A stretch of 25,125 nt of DNA from a virus. The notes under the pieces were generated by a model. The model did no database searches. It was not told the origin of the DNA and was given only the letters and a program-made list of their open reading frames with translations. The stretch covers positions 1-25,125 of IMG/VR virus record IMGVR_UViG_3300025617_000108. One strand, written 5' to 3'. Below, piece after piece: positions 1 through 7,532 of the stretch (its first letter is position 1; each line of letters starts with the position of its first letter). The translations under genes and the position numbers were made by a program.

Positions 1-1023
1 CTCTGGGTTGCCAAAACGTCAAGCGATAACACCACGGTATATTGGTCAGACCTACTCACTGGATTCAAGTGGGACACTGGTAGCTCTGGATCTATTGACA
101 TATCCAAAGTATGGCCTAACGGGGCAGATGAAATTACTGCAATTACCATACATAATAACTTCTTAATTATCTTTGGTAAGACTCAAATACTTGTTTATCA
201 AGGTGCTGATGATCCTGCTACTATGTCATTAGCGGACACTGTGGTTGGTATTGGTTGTATTGCTAGAGATAGTGTTCAGGTAACAGGAACAGATGTTTTA
301 TTTTTATCTGAAGATGGACTGCGTAGTTTTGCAAGAACCATTCAAGAAAAGTCTGTACCTATGCGAGATATTTCTAAGAACATTCGCACTGAGTTGACAT
401 CATTAGTAGCATCAGAAACTGGACGTATCTACACTGTATACTCTCCGGAAGAAGCATTCTATCTGTTACATTTAGAAACAAACGGTGTGACGTATGCTTT
501 TGATATGCGTAGTCCTCTTCAGGACGGAAGCGCAAGGGCTACACGTTGGAACACTATCACCCCTCAAGCTCTCTGTAAACTCAGGGATGGGTCTTTATTG
601 CTTGGTAAGGCTCAAGGTATTGCTAAATACGATGGATTCACGGACAACGGCTCCTCATACTTTATGTCATACTTTACCAACTACATTGACTTTGGTGCTC
701 CGTCTAACTTGAAGCTACTGAAGAACTTGAAGATAACAATCATTGGTGGTAGTGACACTCAGGCAACACTCAACTGGGGTTATGACTACTCATTTGGTTA
801 TCGTAAGAAAACATTTACACTTGCCGAACAGATCATTGCTGAGTACAACATAGCAGAGTATAACATCGGTGAGTTTAATGCAGGTGTCTTGGTAAACCGT
901 CCATCAGTACAAGCATCAGGTGGCGGTCAAGTAGTACAACTTGGTATTGAATCAGAAATCAACGGATCAGCAGTGTCTATTCAGAGACTTACTGCACAGG
1001 CTATTGTAGGAAGGACTATCTAA
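1..1023 (+). CDS. Tail hub/stabilisation-type structural protein (5' truncated)
   Basis: The frame is open from base 1, so this is the last 340 residues of a longer protein whose start lies outside the window. The visible part alternates short beta-strand-like stretches (YWSDLLTGFKW, NNFLIIFGKTQILVY, VLFLSEDGLRSF), the look of the propeller-like tail tube or stabilisation proteins of podoviruses (T7 gp12 or P22 gp10 type). That assignment is inference from pattern and position, not a database match. Residues 280-294 of the visible part are three tandem five-residue units, AEYNI-AEYNI-GEFNA. It ends in TAATG with the next gene, indicating translational coupling in a late structural operon. An internal ATG at 223 is not the true start because the reading frame continues upstream without a stop. 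Confidence 0.7.
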   Translation, partial: LWVAKTSSDNTTVYWSDLLTGFKWDTGSSGSIDISKVWPNGADEITAITIHNNFLIIFGKTQILVYQGADDPATMSLADTVVGIGCIARDSVQVTGTDVLFLSEDGLRSFARTIQEKSVPMRDISKNIRTELTSLVASETGRIYTVYSPEEAFYLLHLETNGVTYAFDMRSPLQDGSARATRWNTITPQALCKLRDGSLLLGKAQGIAKYDGFTDNGSSYFMSYFTNYIDFGAPSNLKLLKNLKITIIGGSDTQATLNWGYDYSFGYRKKTFTLAEQIIAEYNIAEYNIGEFNAGVLVNRPSVQASGGGQVVQLGIESEINGSAVSIQRLTAQAIVGRTI

Positions 1024-1256
1024 TGTCAAACTATACTAAGACAACCAACTTTGCGACAAAGGATAACTTGGCATCAGGAAATCCTGCAAAGATTATTAAA
1101 GGCACTGAGATTGACTCAGAGTTCAACAACATCGCTACAGCCGTGGCAACTAAATCAAACACAGCAGACCCCACATTCACAGGGACTGTAACAATACCAA
1201 CGCTATCTGTCTCAGGTACTGCAACCATTGGTACAATTGACGGAGGAACATACTAA
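1023..1256 (+). CDS. Short tail-fibre-type protein
   Basis: This is a 77-residue protein. Residues about 3-45 (TKTTNFATKDNLASGNPAKI, then GTEIDSEFNNIATAVATK) match the N-terminal adaptor seen at the start of many podoviral tail fibres, where it attaches the fibre to the tail. Residues 46-77 are Thr/Ser/Gly-rich with the repetitive flavour of fibre shafts, ending GTIDGGTY. Fibres with this head are normally several hundred residues; here the protein stops after the adaptor. Its start overlaps the stop of the upstream tail gene (TAATG) and its own stop overlaps the next start in the same way. It may be a stand-alone adaptor or the residue of a fibre that lost its distal domain. Confidence 0.75.
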   Translation: MSNYTKTTNFATKDNLASGNPAKIIKGTEIDSEFNNIATAVATKSNTADPTFTGTVTIPTLSVSGTATIGTIDGGTY

Positions 1257-2155
1257 TGGGATTTTTAACAGACTTGTTAGGAGAGGATGGAGCAAATATG
1301 GCTACTGGATTACTCAGTGGTGCAGGTCAACTTGCAACAGCGTACCTTCCGTATGAATCCTCACAAGATATTATTGATTATTTAAAAACGCAGGGACCGG
1401 CTCTAGGGCAACAAGCACAACAGCTTGGATTGTCAGCCGCTCAAGCCGCAGAGTTTCAACCGTTTGCAGTAACCACAGGAACTGGAACAACTCAAGTTGG
1501 ACCCGGTGGCGGTATTACGCAACAACTAGCGCAAACTCCAGAAGCTATTCAACAAGGACTACTTGCTCAAGCATTAGGTCAGGTTGGAGGAGCAACTCCT
1601 ACTGCTACTGATTTGTATGGTCAGATGGCTATGATGCGTCAGCCTGAAATAGAACGACAACGACAAGAATTAGAAAACAGATTGTTTGCTCAGGGACGTG
1701 GAGGAGTAACTACTGCCACATATGGTGGTACTCCAGAGCAACTTGCTTTAGAAAAAGCAATACAACAACAGCAGTCTGCCGATGTCTTGTCAGCAATGAC
1801 TAATGCACCTGCACTAGCCGGGCAAAATATTCAAAACATTCAAGGTCTACTAGGTGCGGCGTACACACCACAAACGCAAATGACAGCGGCTATGCAACCG
1901 GCAGTCAACCTTGCTAACATTGCTCAAGCCGCACAGCAAGGACAGTCTGAAGCCTTGTATAAGGGTGGTATTGCAGGGCTAGAGACACAAGCCGCTAGTG
2001 ACACAGCAGTAGCAGGTCTAGAGCAAGCACGTACACAAGCACTAGCTCAGGCATTGTCTGGAATGTTTGCAGGTGGTAATCGGTATAATCCGGGAACTCA
2101 GTCTTTTGAAACAACCCCCTCAATGGTTGATACTATTCTTGGCTATTTAAAGTAG
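1256..2155 (+). CDS. Virion-associated protein, Ala/Gln-rich (unknown function)
   Basis: A 299-residue protein of unrecognised family, rich in Ala, Gln and Gly, with a moderately hydrophobic N-terminus (LLSGAGQLATAYLPY, about residues 19-33) and long predicted helices containing AQALGQ, QQAQQL and IAQAAQQGQ. Composition and position, between tail genes and the very large 909-residue protein, resemble the internal virion or DNA-ejection proteins of T7- and P22-like phages. That role is inference. It starts at an ATG overlapping the previous stop (TAATG). Eight bases separate its stop from the next start. Confidence 0.65.
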   Translation: MGFLTDLLGEDGANMATGLLSGAGQLATAYLPYESSQDIIDYLKTQGPALGQQAQQLGLSAAQAAEFQPFAVTTGTGTTQVGPGGGITQQLAQTPEAIQQGLLAQALGQVGGATPTATDLYGQMAMMRQPEIERQRQELENRLFAQGRGGVTTATYGGTPEQLALEKAIQQQQSADVLSAMTNAPALAGQNIQNIQGLLGAAYTPQTQMTAAMQPAVNLANIAQAAQQGQSEALYKGGIAGLETQAASDTAVAGLEQARTQALAQALSGMFAGGNRYNPGTQSFETTPSMVDTILGYLK

Positions 2156-2163
2156 AGGCTACT

Positions 2164-3234
2164 ATGGCAGAAAACAGTTTGATTAGAGATTTGCTTAAGT
2201 CTCCTGCTCAGTTAAGGGAAGAACGTTACGCTAAACTGCGTGAAGGAGCCCGGGCTAGAGCACAGCTTATGGGTGGTGGTTCGGCAACAACTGGATTGCC
2301 GGGGTTACTTACAGGATTAGCACAGCAGTCTATGGTCGCTCAAGCCCCTATGGCGGAGCAAATGGTTCGCCGTGGTATGTTAGGACTATCTAGTATTGCA
2401 GGTGCATTTCCTCAAACAACAACTAAGACTGGCTCTGCAACTATGATTGCCGGAGATGGACAAGAAGTTACTAGACCCGTCACACGTGAAGTTCCTTCTT
2501 TAGCATCGAATCTTAAGCGTGAGTTGGCTATTGGATCAATGTCACCTGAAGAACGTATGCAGGTACAGACACAAGGTATTCTACAAGCAGGTGGGACTAC
2601 AGATCCTGACAAGTTACTAACTCTTGCTGAACAACTACGGTCAGCAGGACGGTTTGATTTAGCAGAGACATTTGAAACACGTGCGAAATCATTACAAAAT
2701 GTAAATAAAAAGAAAGAGGCTTTGCGAGCGGTTGGTAACTCTATCGTTAAAGAAGCGGCAGAAACAGATGATCCTAAAATTAGACAACGGTTACTCCAGA
2801 TCAATACCCTTGTACAAGCAGGCGAGATGGAGCCAACTGATGCTCTGAACATGATGGAAGATCTCAGGACTGGGGCAGAAGTAGACACCACACCACCAAG
2901 CAAAATTGAACTTGCACTTGTGTCAGGACAAATCAAGTCCGACAGTAGTCTACAAAAGATGATCAACCAAATGTCCACTCAACCGGGATGGTTTTTTGAT
3001 AGCGTGGATGAAGACGTTGCCGCAAGTATTGAAGGTGCGGTTGCATGGAGATCTCGCCAGATTCTCGATAAAGGCAAGGGTGATGTCACTCCTCAACAGG
3101 CAGTCCAACAAGCAACCAAAGAATTGTTTGAAGAGTGGCAGGCTAAACAAAAGTCTAAGAAGCCTAAACAAAATCCTGCGCTCAAACAACAAAACGTGGA
3201 TATGGATCAAGCTGTAGAAGGAGCGGCGGCTTAA
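2164..3234 (+). CDS. Virion-associated protein (unknown function)
   Basis: A 356-residue protein with no family I recognise. The start is supported by GAGG five bases before the ATG. The N-terminal quarter is basic and amphipathic (SPAQLREERYAKLREGARAR) followed by a Gly-rich hydrophobic stretch (about residues 36-80). The middle is helical and charged, with an LAEQLRSAGRFDLAETFETR segment that looks like a short helical-repeat hairpin, and the C-terminus is Lys/Gln-rich. It lies between two other probable ejection proteins and its stop overlaps the next start (TAATG), so an internal virion role is likely but unproven. Confidence 0.65.
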   Translation: MAENSLIRDLLKSPAQLREERYAKLREGARARAQLMGGGSATTGLPGLLTGLAQQSMVAQAPMAEQMVRRGMLGLSSIAGAFPQTTTKTGSATMIAGDGQEVTRPVTREVPSLASNLKRELAIGSMSPEERMQVQTQGILQAGGTTDPDKLLTLAEQLRSAGRFDLAETFETRAKSLQNVNKKKEALRAVGNSIVKEAAETDDPKIRQRLLQINTLVQAGEMEPTDALNMMEDLRTGAEVDTTPPSKIELALVSGQIKSDSSLQKMINQMSTQPGWFFDSVDEDVAASIEGAVAWRSRQILDKGKGDVTPQQAVQQATKELFEEWQAKQKSKKPKQNPALKQQNVDMDQAVEGAAA

Positions 3235-5963
3235 TGGCATCTATGATGGAAGAGTTCCTCAAGTCTGAGGGCATCAATCTAAATCCTCTTCAGCAAGTAC
3301 TAGAAGAAACTAAACTTTCTGAACTAGAGCAGGATCGTGATCCCGTCATGGTCTCTGATCTTGCAACAGCCCAAGGACGTGTGCTTGGTAAGATTGAAAA
3401 CCAACTATTGTCTGGAGAAACGATTCGATTTCCTGATGGCTCGTACCAAAAATTAGAGTATGAGGATAGTATGGGTGAGTCTAAAGAGTACTGGGCTAAC
3501 ATCGGTGCTCAAGAGTACACTCGTCAACTAGAAGAACAAACCGGAGCTTTAGACACCTTTGCGTACTATGCTATGGAGCCTATCCTGGGATTGGCAGAAG
3601 CTCTAGAAAACATTGGCGTACTCAATATTAATTTTGATGAAGAGAAAGCACAGTTCTTTAAAGACAGTGCAGAAATTGCATCAGCAGATAATCCAGTGTT
3701 AGGTACAGTAGCGATGCTTGCCGGTAGTGCAACCGCATTAGGCACAGCGGCCCTGACTAGAGCAGGAACAGTAGCGGCTAGAGGTGCGGCGACATTGGGG
3801 GCAGGTAAGACTGCACAGCTTGCTACCTCTGGTGCTGTTTCTGGTGGCTTGTATGGGGCGTTAATACCTGAGTTAGAACAGGGTACTAATCGTGGGGCTA
3901 ATGTTGCTTTAGGTGCAGTAGGTGGCGGAGTCGCTTTACCTGCACTGCGTGGAATCAACATTGCTATGCGTCAGGCGGCGGCAAGAAAGGCTGAACGGGA
4001 TGCGGCAAAGCTGTCAGGACTAGATCAAACTGTACAGCCTACACCGGCAGAGCCAAAGACTCAAGTTGGTAAGGCTATGAACATAGTTGGAGAAGGGTTA
4101 GACTATATCCTTGGTACTCTTCACACTAGAATCGCAACTATTAGTCAGCCTATCGCAACTAAGCTACGTGAATTTGAATTTAATTCTAAGACGATGACTG
4201 CTCAGTTGTATGATGAGTCTGCTCCTTTAGTGCAGGGTATGCTTAAGATTGAAGGACAGGTAAAGAATGATCTGTCGATGGCACTCTTGAATCGCAGGTT
4301 TGATATTGCAGAAAACATTCTAAAGAAAGAAGCCCCTGATCTAATCCCTGAGTTACGTAAGGTTTCTGCTAAGATTGACTCAGTAAAAAAAGATTTAATC
4401 AAGGCAGGATATGATCTTGAGGATGCTCCTTCCGGGTACTGGCCTCGCCTTGTTAAAGACTATGAAGGTTTGATGCAACGCTTAGACTCTACCCCACGTA
4501 ATCAAGTGCGTCAAGCATTACAGGATCAGGCCAATAAAGAAAAAGTTTCTATTGATCAGCTAGATCCCTTGACAAGATCTGCTGTGATTAACAATGTTTT
4601 AACCACACCCATTCAGGGCAAGGTTGCTATTAAAGCATCAAGCTATGGTAAGGGCCGTGTCATTGAGGATGTGACTGATGACCTTCTACCATTCTACGCT
4701 ACACCTGAAGAATCGCTAGAGTTTTTCTATCGGTCTGCATCCCACAACATTGCTAAAGCTAAATTCTTTGGAAAGTTTGATGACCCTCAAAGCATTCAAA
4801 CATCTGTCGGAAAGTTGCTTGATAATGAACGGGCGAGTGGTAAGCTCACAGAAGATCAAATCTCAAAAGTAACTGGTATGTTACAGTCAAGGTTTATCCA
4901 AGGAGAGCGTAATCCAAATGGATTTATTAGGGCTGTGCGTGAGGTAGGGTACGCAACAACTATTGCTAATCCCTTGTCTGCCTTAGTACAGCTTGGTGAT
5001 ACTGCGACAGCGGCTATCATGCATGGTTTACGCAACACTATCGCTTCTATGTTTGGTAGGAAAGTTGTTAAGCTAGACGATATTGGAATGCGAGACCGTA
5101 TTGTCCAAGAGTTAGAGAATACTAGCGGTGCGTTGAACAAACTATTTAAGTGGTCAGGGTTCCAAGCAATAGATAGGTTTGGTAAAGAGACTTTAATTAA
5201 TTCAGCCTACCGCAAAGGTAAAGCTCTAACCAAAACTGAAGCGGGGCGTAATGCATTCCGTAAGAAGTATGGTAAGATTTATGGTGATGAAGTTGAAGCA
5301 TTGATGAATGATCTTCAGTCCGGTAACATAACGCCTAACGTTAAGTTTCACTTGTTTAATGAGTTGTCTGACGTACAACCTATCACCCTGTCTGAAGTAC
5401 CTCAAGCATATCTTGATAGTCCTAACGGTAGGATCATGTACATGCTCAAGACGTTTACTCTCAAACAGTATGACCTGATCCGTAAGAACATTATCCAAGA
5501 AGCCAAGAAGGGTAACATAGGTGCGGCAACTACATATGCACTCCGGTATGCTATCTTCATGTCCGTTGCTAACGGAACTATTCAGACTGTGCGGGATGCA
5601 CTACAGGGGCGTATTACCAGTGGTGAAGAAGTGGTAGAAAAGTTCCCAGATGCTTTACTGTGGGAAGGTTTATCTGTTCTAGGATTTAACCAGTACTCAA
5701 CAGAGCGGTATCTACAGCGTGGGGATGTGAGCGGCTTTGCTTCTAATATTGTTATGCCTCCGACACCATTGCTTGACGCAGTGACTAAAGAGTTTGCTGA
5801 CGTGTTCGCTGATGCATCCTCATCCCGTGAAGCATCCTTTGAACCTATCATAAGGAACACCCCTATTGTTGGTTCTACTCTTCCTATGCTTGCCATGTGG
5901 TATAACTTTATGTTCGGAGGATTGGAAGAGTACCTCAAAGAACAGGACGCAAAGAACGATTAA
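3234..5963 (+). CDS. Large internal virion / DNA-ejection-type protein
   Basis: At 909 residues this is the largest protein here and the last gene of the rightward structural operon. An acidic helical N-terminus (1-150) is followed by a long Gly/Ala-rich hydrophobic stretch (about 153-240) suited to membrane insertion, then a mostly helical region. The C-terminal third (from about 580) contains NPLSALVQLGDTATAAIMHG and YMLKTFTLKQYDLIRKNI, resembling the large polyvalent-type C-terminal regions found in phage virion proteins delivered with DNA. Size, last position in the operon and hydrophobic core parallel T7 gp15/gp16 ejection proteins, though no direct homology is claimed. No lytic transglycosylase motif was recognised. 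Start ATG overlaps the previous stop; GGAG lies about 12 bases upstream, and in-frame ATGs at 3243 and 3246 are alternatives. Confidence 0.75.
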   Translation: MASMMEEFLKSEGINLNPLQQVLEETKLSELEQDRDPVMVSDLATAQGRVLGKIENQLLSGETIRFPDGSYQKLEYEDSMGESKEYWANIGAQEYTRQLEEQTGALDTFAYYAMEPILGLAEALENIGVLNINFDEEKAQFFKDSAEIASADNPVLGTVAMLAGSATALGTAALTRAGTVAARGAATLGAGKTAQLATSGAVSGGLYGALIPELEQGTNRGANVALGAVGGGVALPALRGINIAMRQAAARKAERDAAKLSGLDQTVQPTPAEPKTQVGKAMNIVGEGLDYILGTLHTRIATISQPIATKLREFEFNSKTMTAQLYDESAPLVQGMLKIEGQVKNDLSMALLNRRFDIAENILKKEAPDLIPELRKVSAKIDSVKKDLIKAGYDLEDAPSGYWPRLVKDYEGLMQRLDSTPRNQVRQALQDQANKEKVSIDQLDPLTRSAVINNVLTTPIQGKVAIKASSYGKGRVIEDVTDDLLPFYATPEESLEFFYRSASHNIAKAKFFGKFDDPQSIQTSVGKLLDNERASGKLTEDQISKVTGMLQSRFIQGERNPNGFIRAVREVGYATTIANPLSALVQLGDTATAAIMHGLRNTIASMFGRKVVKLDDIGMRDRIVQELENTSGALNKLFKWSGFQAIDRFGKETLINSAYRKGKALTKTEAGRNAFRKKYGKIYGDEVEALMNDLQSGNITPNVKFHLFNELSDVQPITLSEVPQAYLDSPNGRIMYMLKTFTLKQYDLIRKNIIQEAKKGNIGAATTYALRYAIFMSVANGTIQTVRDALQGRITSGEEVVEKFPDALLWEGLSVLGFNQYSTERYLQRGDVSGFASNIVMPPTPLLDAVTKEFADVFADASSSREASFEPIIRNTPIVGSTLPMLAMWYNFMFGGLEEYLKEQDAKND

Positions 5964-5985
5964 TAAAAAGCCCCCTGATGGGGGC
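5961..5985 (-). terminator. Intrinsic terminator of the leftward operon
   Basis: On the minus strand, the perfect 6-bp stem GCCCCC-ATCA-GGGGGC (5985 to 5970) is followed at once by TTTTTATTA, a textbook Rho-independent terminator. It ends transcription after the small gene downstream of nrdB. The T-tract overlaps the TAA stop (5961-5963) of the 909-residue rightward gene. On the plus strand the same hairpin has an A-tract before it and no T-run after it, so it is not a convincing terminator for the structural operon. Confidence 0.88.
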
Positions 5986-6006
5986 AACTCACTGGAGAGT
6001 GAAACT

Positions 6007-6195
6007 CTAATCGACTAGCCCGTAGATTGTCCCTATCATAATCTTAACAAAAGGGATGTTAAAAACATAGCCATCAAAAAAATAAATAGTAGCATCATCA
6101 TGTGACTCACCCGGCTGATGACCGTACACAGGTTGCGCTTCAACCGACTCAACAGATAATCCAAAGACATGCCAAAACCTCACTGATACTACCAT
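6007..6195 (-). CDS. Small protein downstream of nrdB (unknown)
   Basis: A 62-residue protein whose ATG lies inside the end of nrdB (ATGGTAG, seven-base overlap with the nrdB stop), so translation is probably coupled. The C-terminal half is hydrophobic and aromatic (ATIYFFDGYVFNIPFVKIMI), possibly a short membrane-associated segment. No family recognised. It is the last gene of the leftward operon: its stop is 22 bases before the terminator hairpin, which supports it as a real gene rather than a chance frame. Confidence 0.6.
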   Translation of the reverse strand: MVVSVRFWHVFGLSVESVEAQPVYGHQPGESHDDATIYFFDGYVFNIPFVKIMIGTIYGLVD

Positions 6196-7142
6196 CCCCA
6201 GTCATCTCCTTCCAATCCGTGTGCGTTATAGTCTGTCACCCTCTTCTCAAAGAAATTAGAAATAGAGGAACCCCCAAGCAACTCCTCCATCCACGGTAGA
6301 GGGTTCTCCTTAACCTTCCAGTTAGTCTTAAGTCCAAGTTGGAGTAGTCGGCGGTCTGCCAAATATCTAATGTACTGCTTAACATCTGCCGCCGACAAAC
6401 CTTCCAAGTCACCCATCTCATACGCAAGATCAATAACCTTGTCTTCAAGTTTGACTGCAGTGCGGAACATCTCATATATATCTTTCTTAAAATCATCATT
6501 CACAATCCGTGGGTGCTCATCACAGAACTCCCTGAATAACTTAGCCATACCTTCAGCGTGTTGTGACTCATCACGTACAGACCACTCGACAACTGTACAC
6601 ATACCCGGCATCTTACCGAATCTTTGGTAGTTGAGTAGCATAGCGAATGCACTGAACAGGCTCATCCCTTCATTCATCACTGAGCGAGCAATCGACAATC
6701 CAGTTCCTGCAATACTATGTGTGTCAATATCGGACATGAACTCCAGTTTTGCAGACATTTGCTGATACTCTAGGAAGGTTGTGAATTCTTCTTCAGGTAG
6801 TCCAAGAGTATCATTAAGGAGGGCATATGCACGTTGATGGATGAACTCTCTACTAGCAAAGGCTGTAAGCATTGCCCGGATCTCATTGTTCTTAAACTTG
6901 GGAATATAATACTCCAAGTAGTTTGTCCCAACCGCAACGTCTGTCTGCGTGAACAACCGCAGAATCTGGGTGATATGGTTCTTCTCTGATTGCGATAAGA
7001 CATCTGACTTCCAGTGGTTGACATCTGTTTGTAGCTCTAGCTCATCCTCAATCCAGTGAATACGCTCATGCTCTGTTGCATAAGTGACAGCCCAAGGATA
7101 TGCGAATGGCTTGTATGTTGTATTACTCTCCAGTAGGCTCAT
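6189..7142 (-). CDS. nrdB: Ribonucleotide reductase class I, small subunit (R2)
   Basis: A 317-residue R2 protein, which houses the di-metal centre and tyrosyl radical that activate NrdA for NDP-to-dNDP reduction in the cytoplasm. Metal ligands line up with E. coli R2 spacing: D68, E99, H102, E158, E192, H195 (E. coli D84, E115, H118, E204, E238, H241), in TQTDVAVG, REFIHQRAY, MNEGMSLF and RDESQHAEGM. The radical tyrosine is present as Y106 in EFIHQRAY, equivalent to Y122. The C-terminal tail (NAHGLEGDDWGW) is the flexible acidic/aromatic peptide that docks on the large subunit. It is shorter than the cellular form (about 375), usual for phages. The ATG directly follows the TAA of the preceding gene with no gap. 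Confidence 0.97.
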   Translation of the reverse strand: MSLLESNTTYKPFAYPWAVTYATEHERIHWIEDELELQTDVNHWKSDVLSQSEKNHITQILRLFTQTDVAVGTNYLEYYIPKFKNNEIRAMLTAFASREFIHQRAYALLNDTLGLPEEEFTTFLEYQQMSAKLEFMSDIDTHSIAGTGLSIARSVMNEGMSLFSAFAMLLNYQRFGKMPGMCTVVEWSVRDESQHAEGMAKLFREFCDEHPRIVNDDFKKDIYEMFRTAVKLEDKVIDLAYEMGDLEGLSAADVKQYIRYLADRRLLQLGLKTNWKVKENPLPWMEELLGGSSISNFFEKRVTDYNAHGLEGDDWGW

Positions 7143-7331
7143 TTAACTCTCCAACTCTGATTGGTTTTGGTATATAACATTCATAAGATTATTGTTATGA
7201 TACTGTAGTCTTTCCACTTCTGATTGTAATTCAACGATTGTATCAAAGCAATCATTCAGTAGCTTCTTGTTAAATGGATCACAATCTTTAACTAATTGTA
7301 GCCGTTTAAGAATTGTTTTTGTTTCTTTCAA
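7143..7331 (-). CDS. Small coiled-coil protein between nrdA and nrdB
   Basis: A 62-residue protein, mostly helical, with a heptad-like stretch (FDTIVELQSEVERLQYHNNN) predicted to form a coiled coil. The start is TTG: the first in-frame stop lies three codons upstream (TAA GAG TCC TTG) and no earlier or nearby ATG exists. It overlaps the preceding 50-residue gene by 26 bases and its stop abuts the nrdB ATG, so expression is probably by coupling. Function unknown. Its place inside the reductase operon might mean a link to NrdAB, but that is speculation. Confidence 0.6.
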   Translation of the reverse strand: MKETKTILKRLQLVKDCDPFNKKLLNDCFDTIVELQSEVERLQYHNNNLMNVIYQNQSELES

Positions 7332-7458
7332 GGACTCTTAACTCCAACTCTAGGCCAATGATCTTAGCGTGTAGATCTCTAGCCTTATCCCACTTCCTCT
7401 TGCACTGAACCTTCAGTAGCTTCAGATACACCTTCTTCAGCTTTGTTTTTAAACTCAT
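7306..7458 (-). CDS. Very small basic protein between nrdA and nrdB
   Basis: A 50-residue, strongly basic, helical protein (MSLKTKLKKVYLKLLK start). A longer frame begins at 7545 inside nrdA, but the ATG at 7458 follows AGGAGGAGGG with ideal spacing, one of the best ribosome binding sites in the window, and is chosen as the start. Function unknown; basic residues could suit nucleic acid contact, which is only a guess. Its end overlaps the next gene by 26 bases. Confidence 0.65.
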   Translation of the reverse strand: MSLKTKLKKVYLKLLKVQCKRKWDKARDLHAKIIGLELELRVLERNKNNS

Positions 7459-7532
7459 AACCCTCCTCCTGATTAACAGCCATCTCATACCATTAGTCAT
7501 TATCCTCAGTATGCTGAGTATTTTGTAGCCAC

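Noticed and set aside
1256-1300. Programmed frameshift joining the short fibre protein to the next gene
   Set aside because: No slippery heptamer at the junction, and the next frame starts with its own ATG in a TAATG overlap and does not look like fibre shaft.
2412-2978. 188-residue antisense frame
   Set aside because: Antisense to the 356-residue structural gene, Cys/Ser-rich shadow composition, no ribosome binding site or family pattern.
4568-4600. TTGACA inside the 909-residue gene as a promoter
   Set aside because: No -10 at proper spacing; chance match in coding sequence.
5989-6008. Possible rightward terminator just after the structural operon (TCACT-GGAG-AGTGA and AGAGT-GAA-ACTCT)
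   Set aside because: Stems of only 5 bp that exclude each other and no following T-run.
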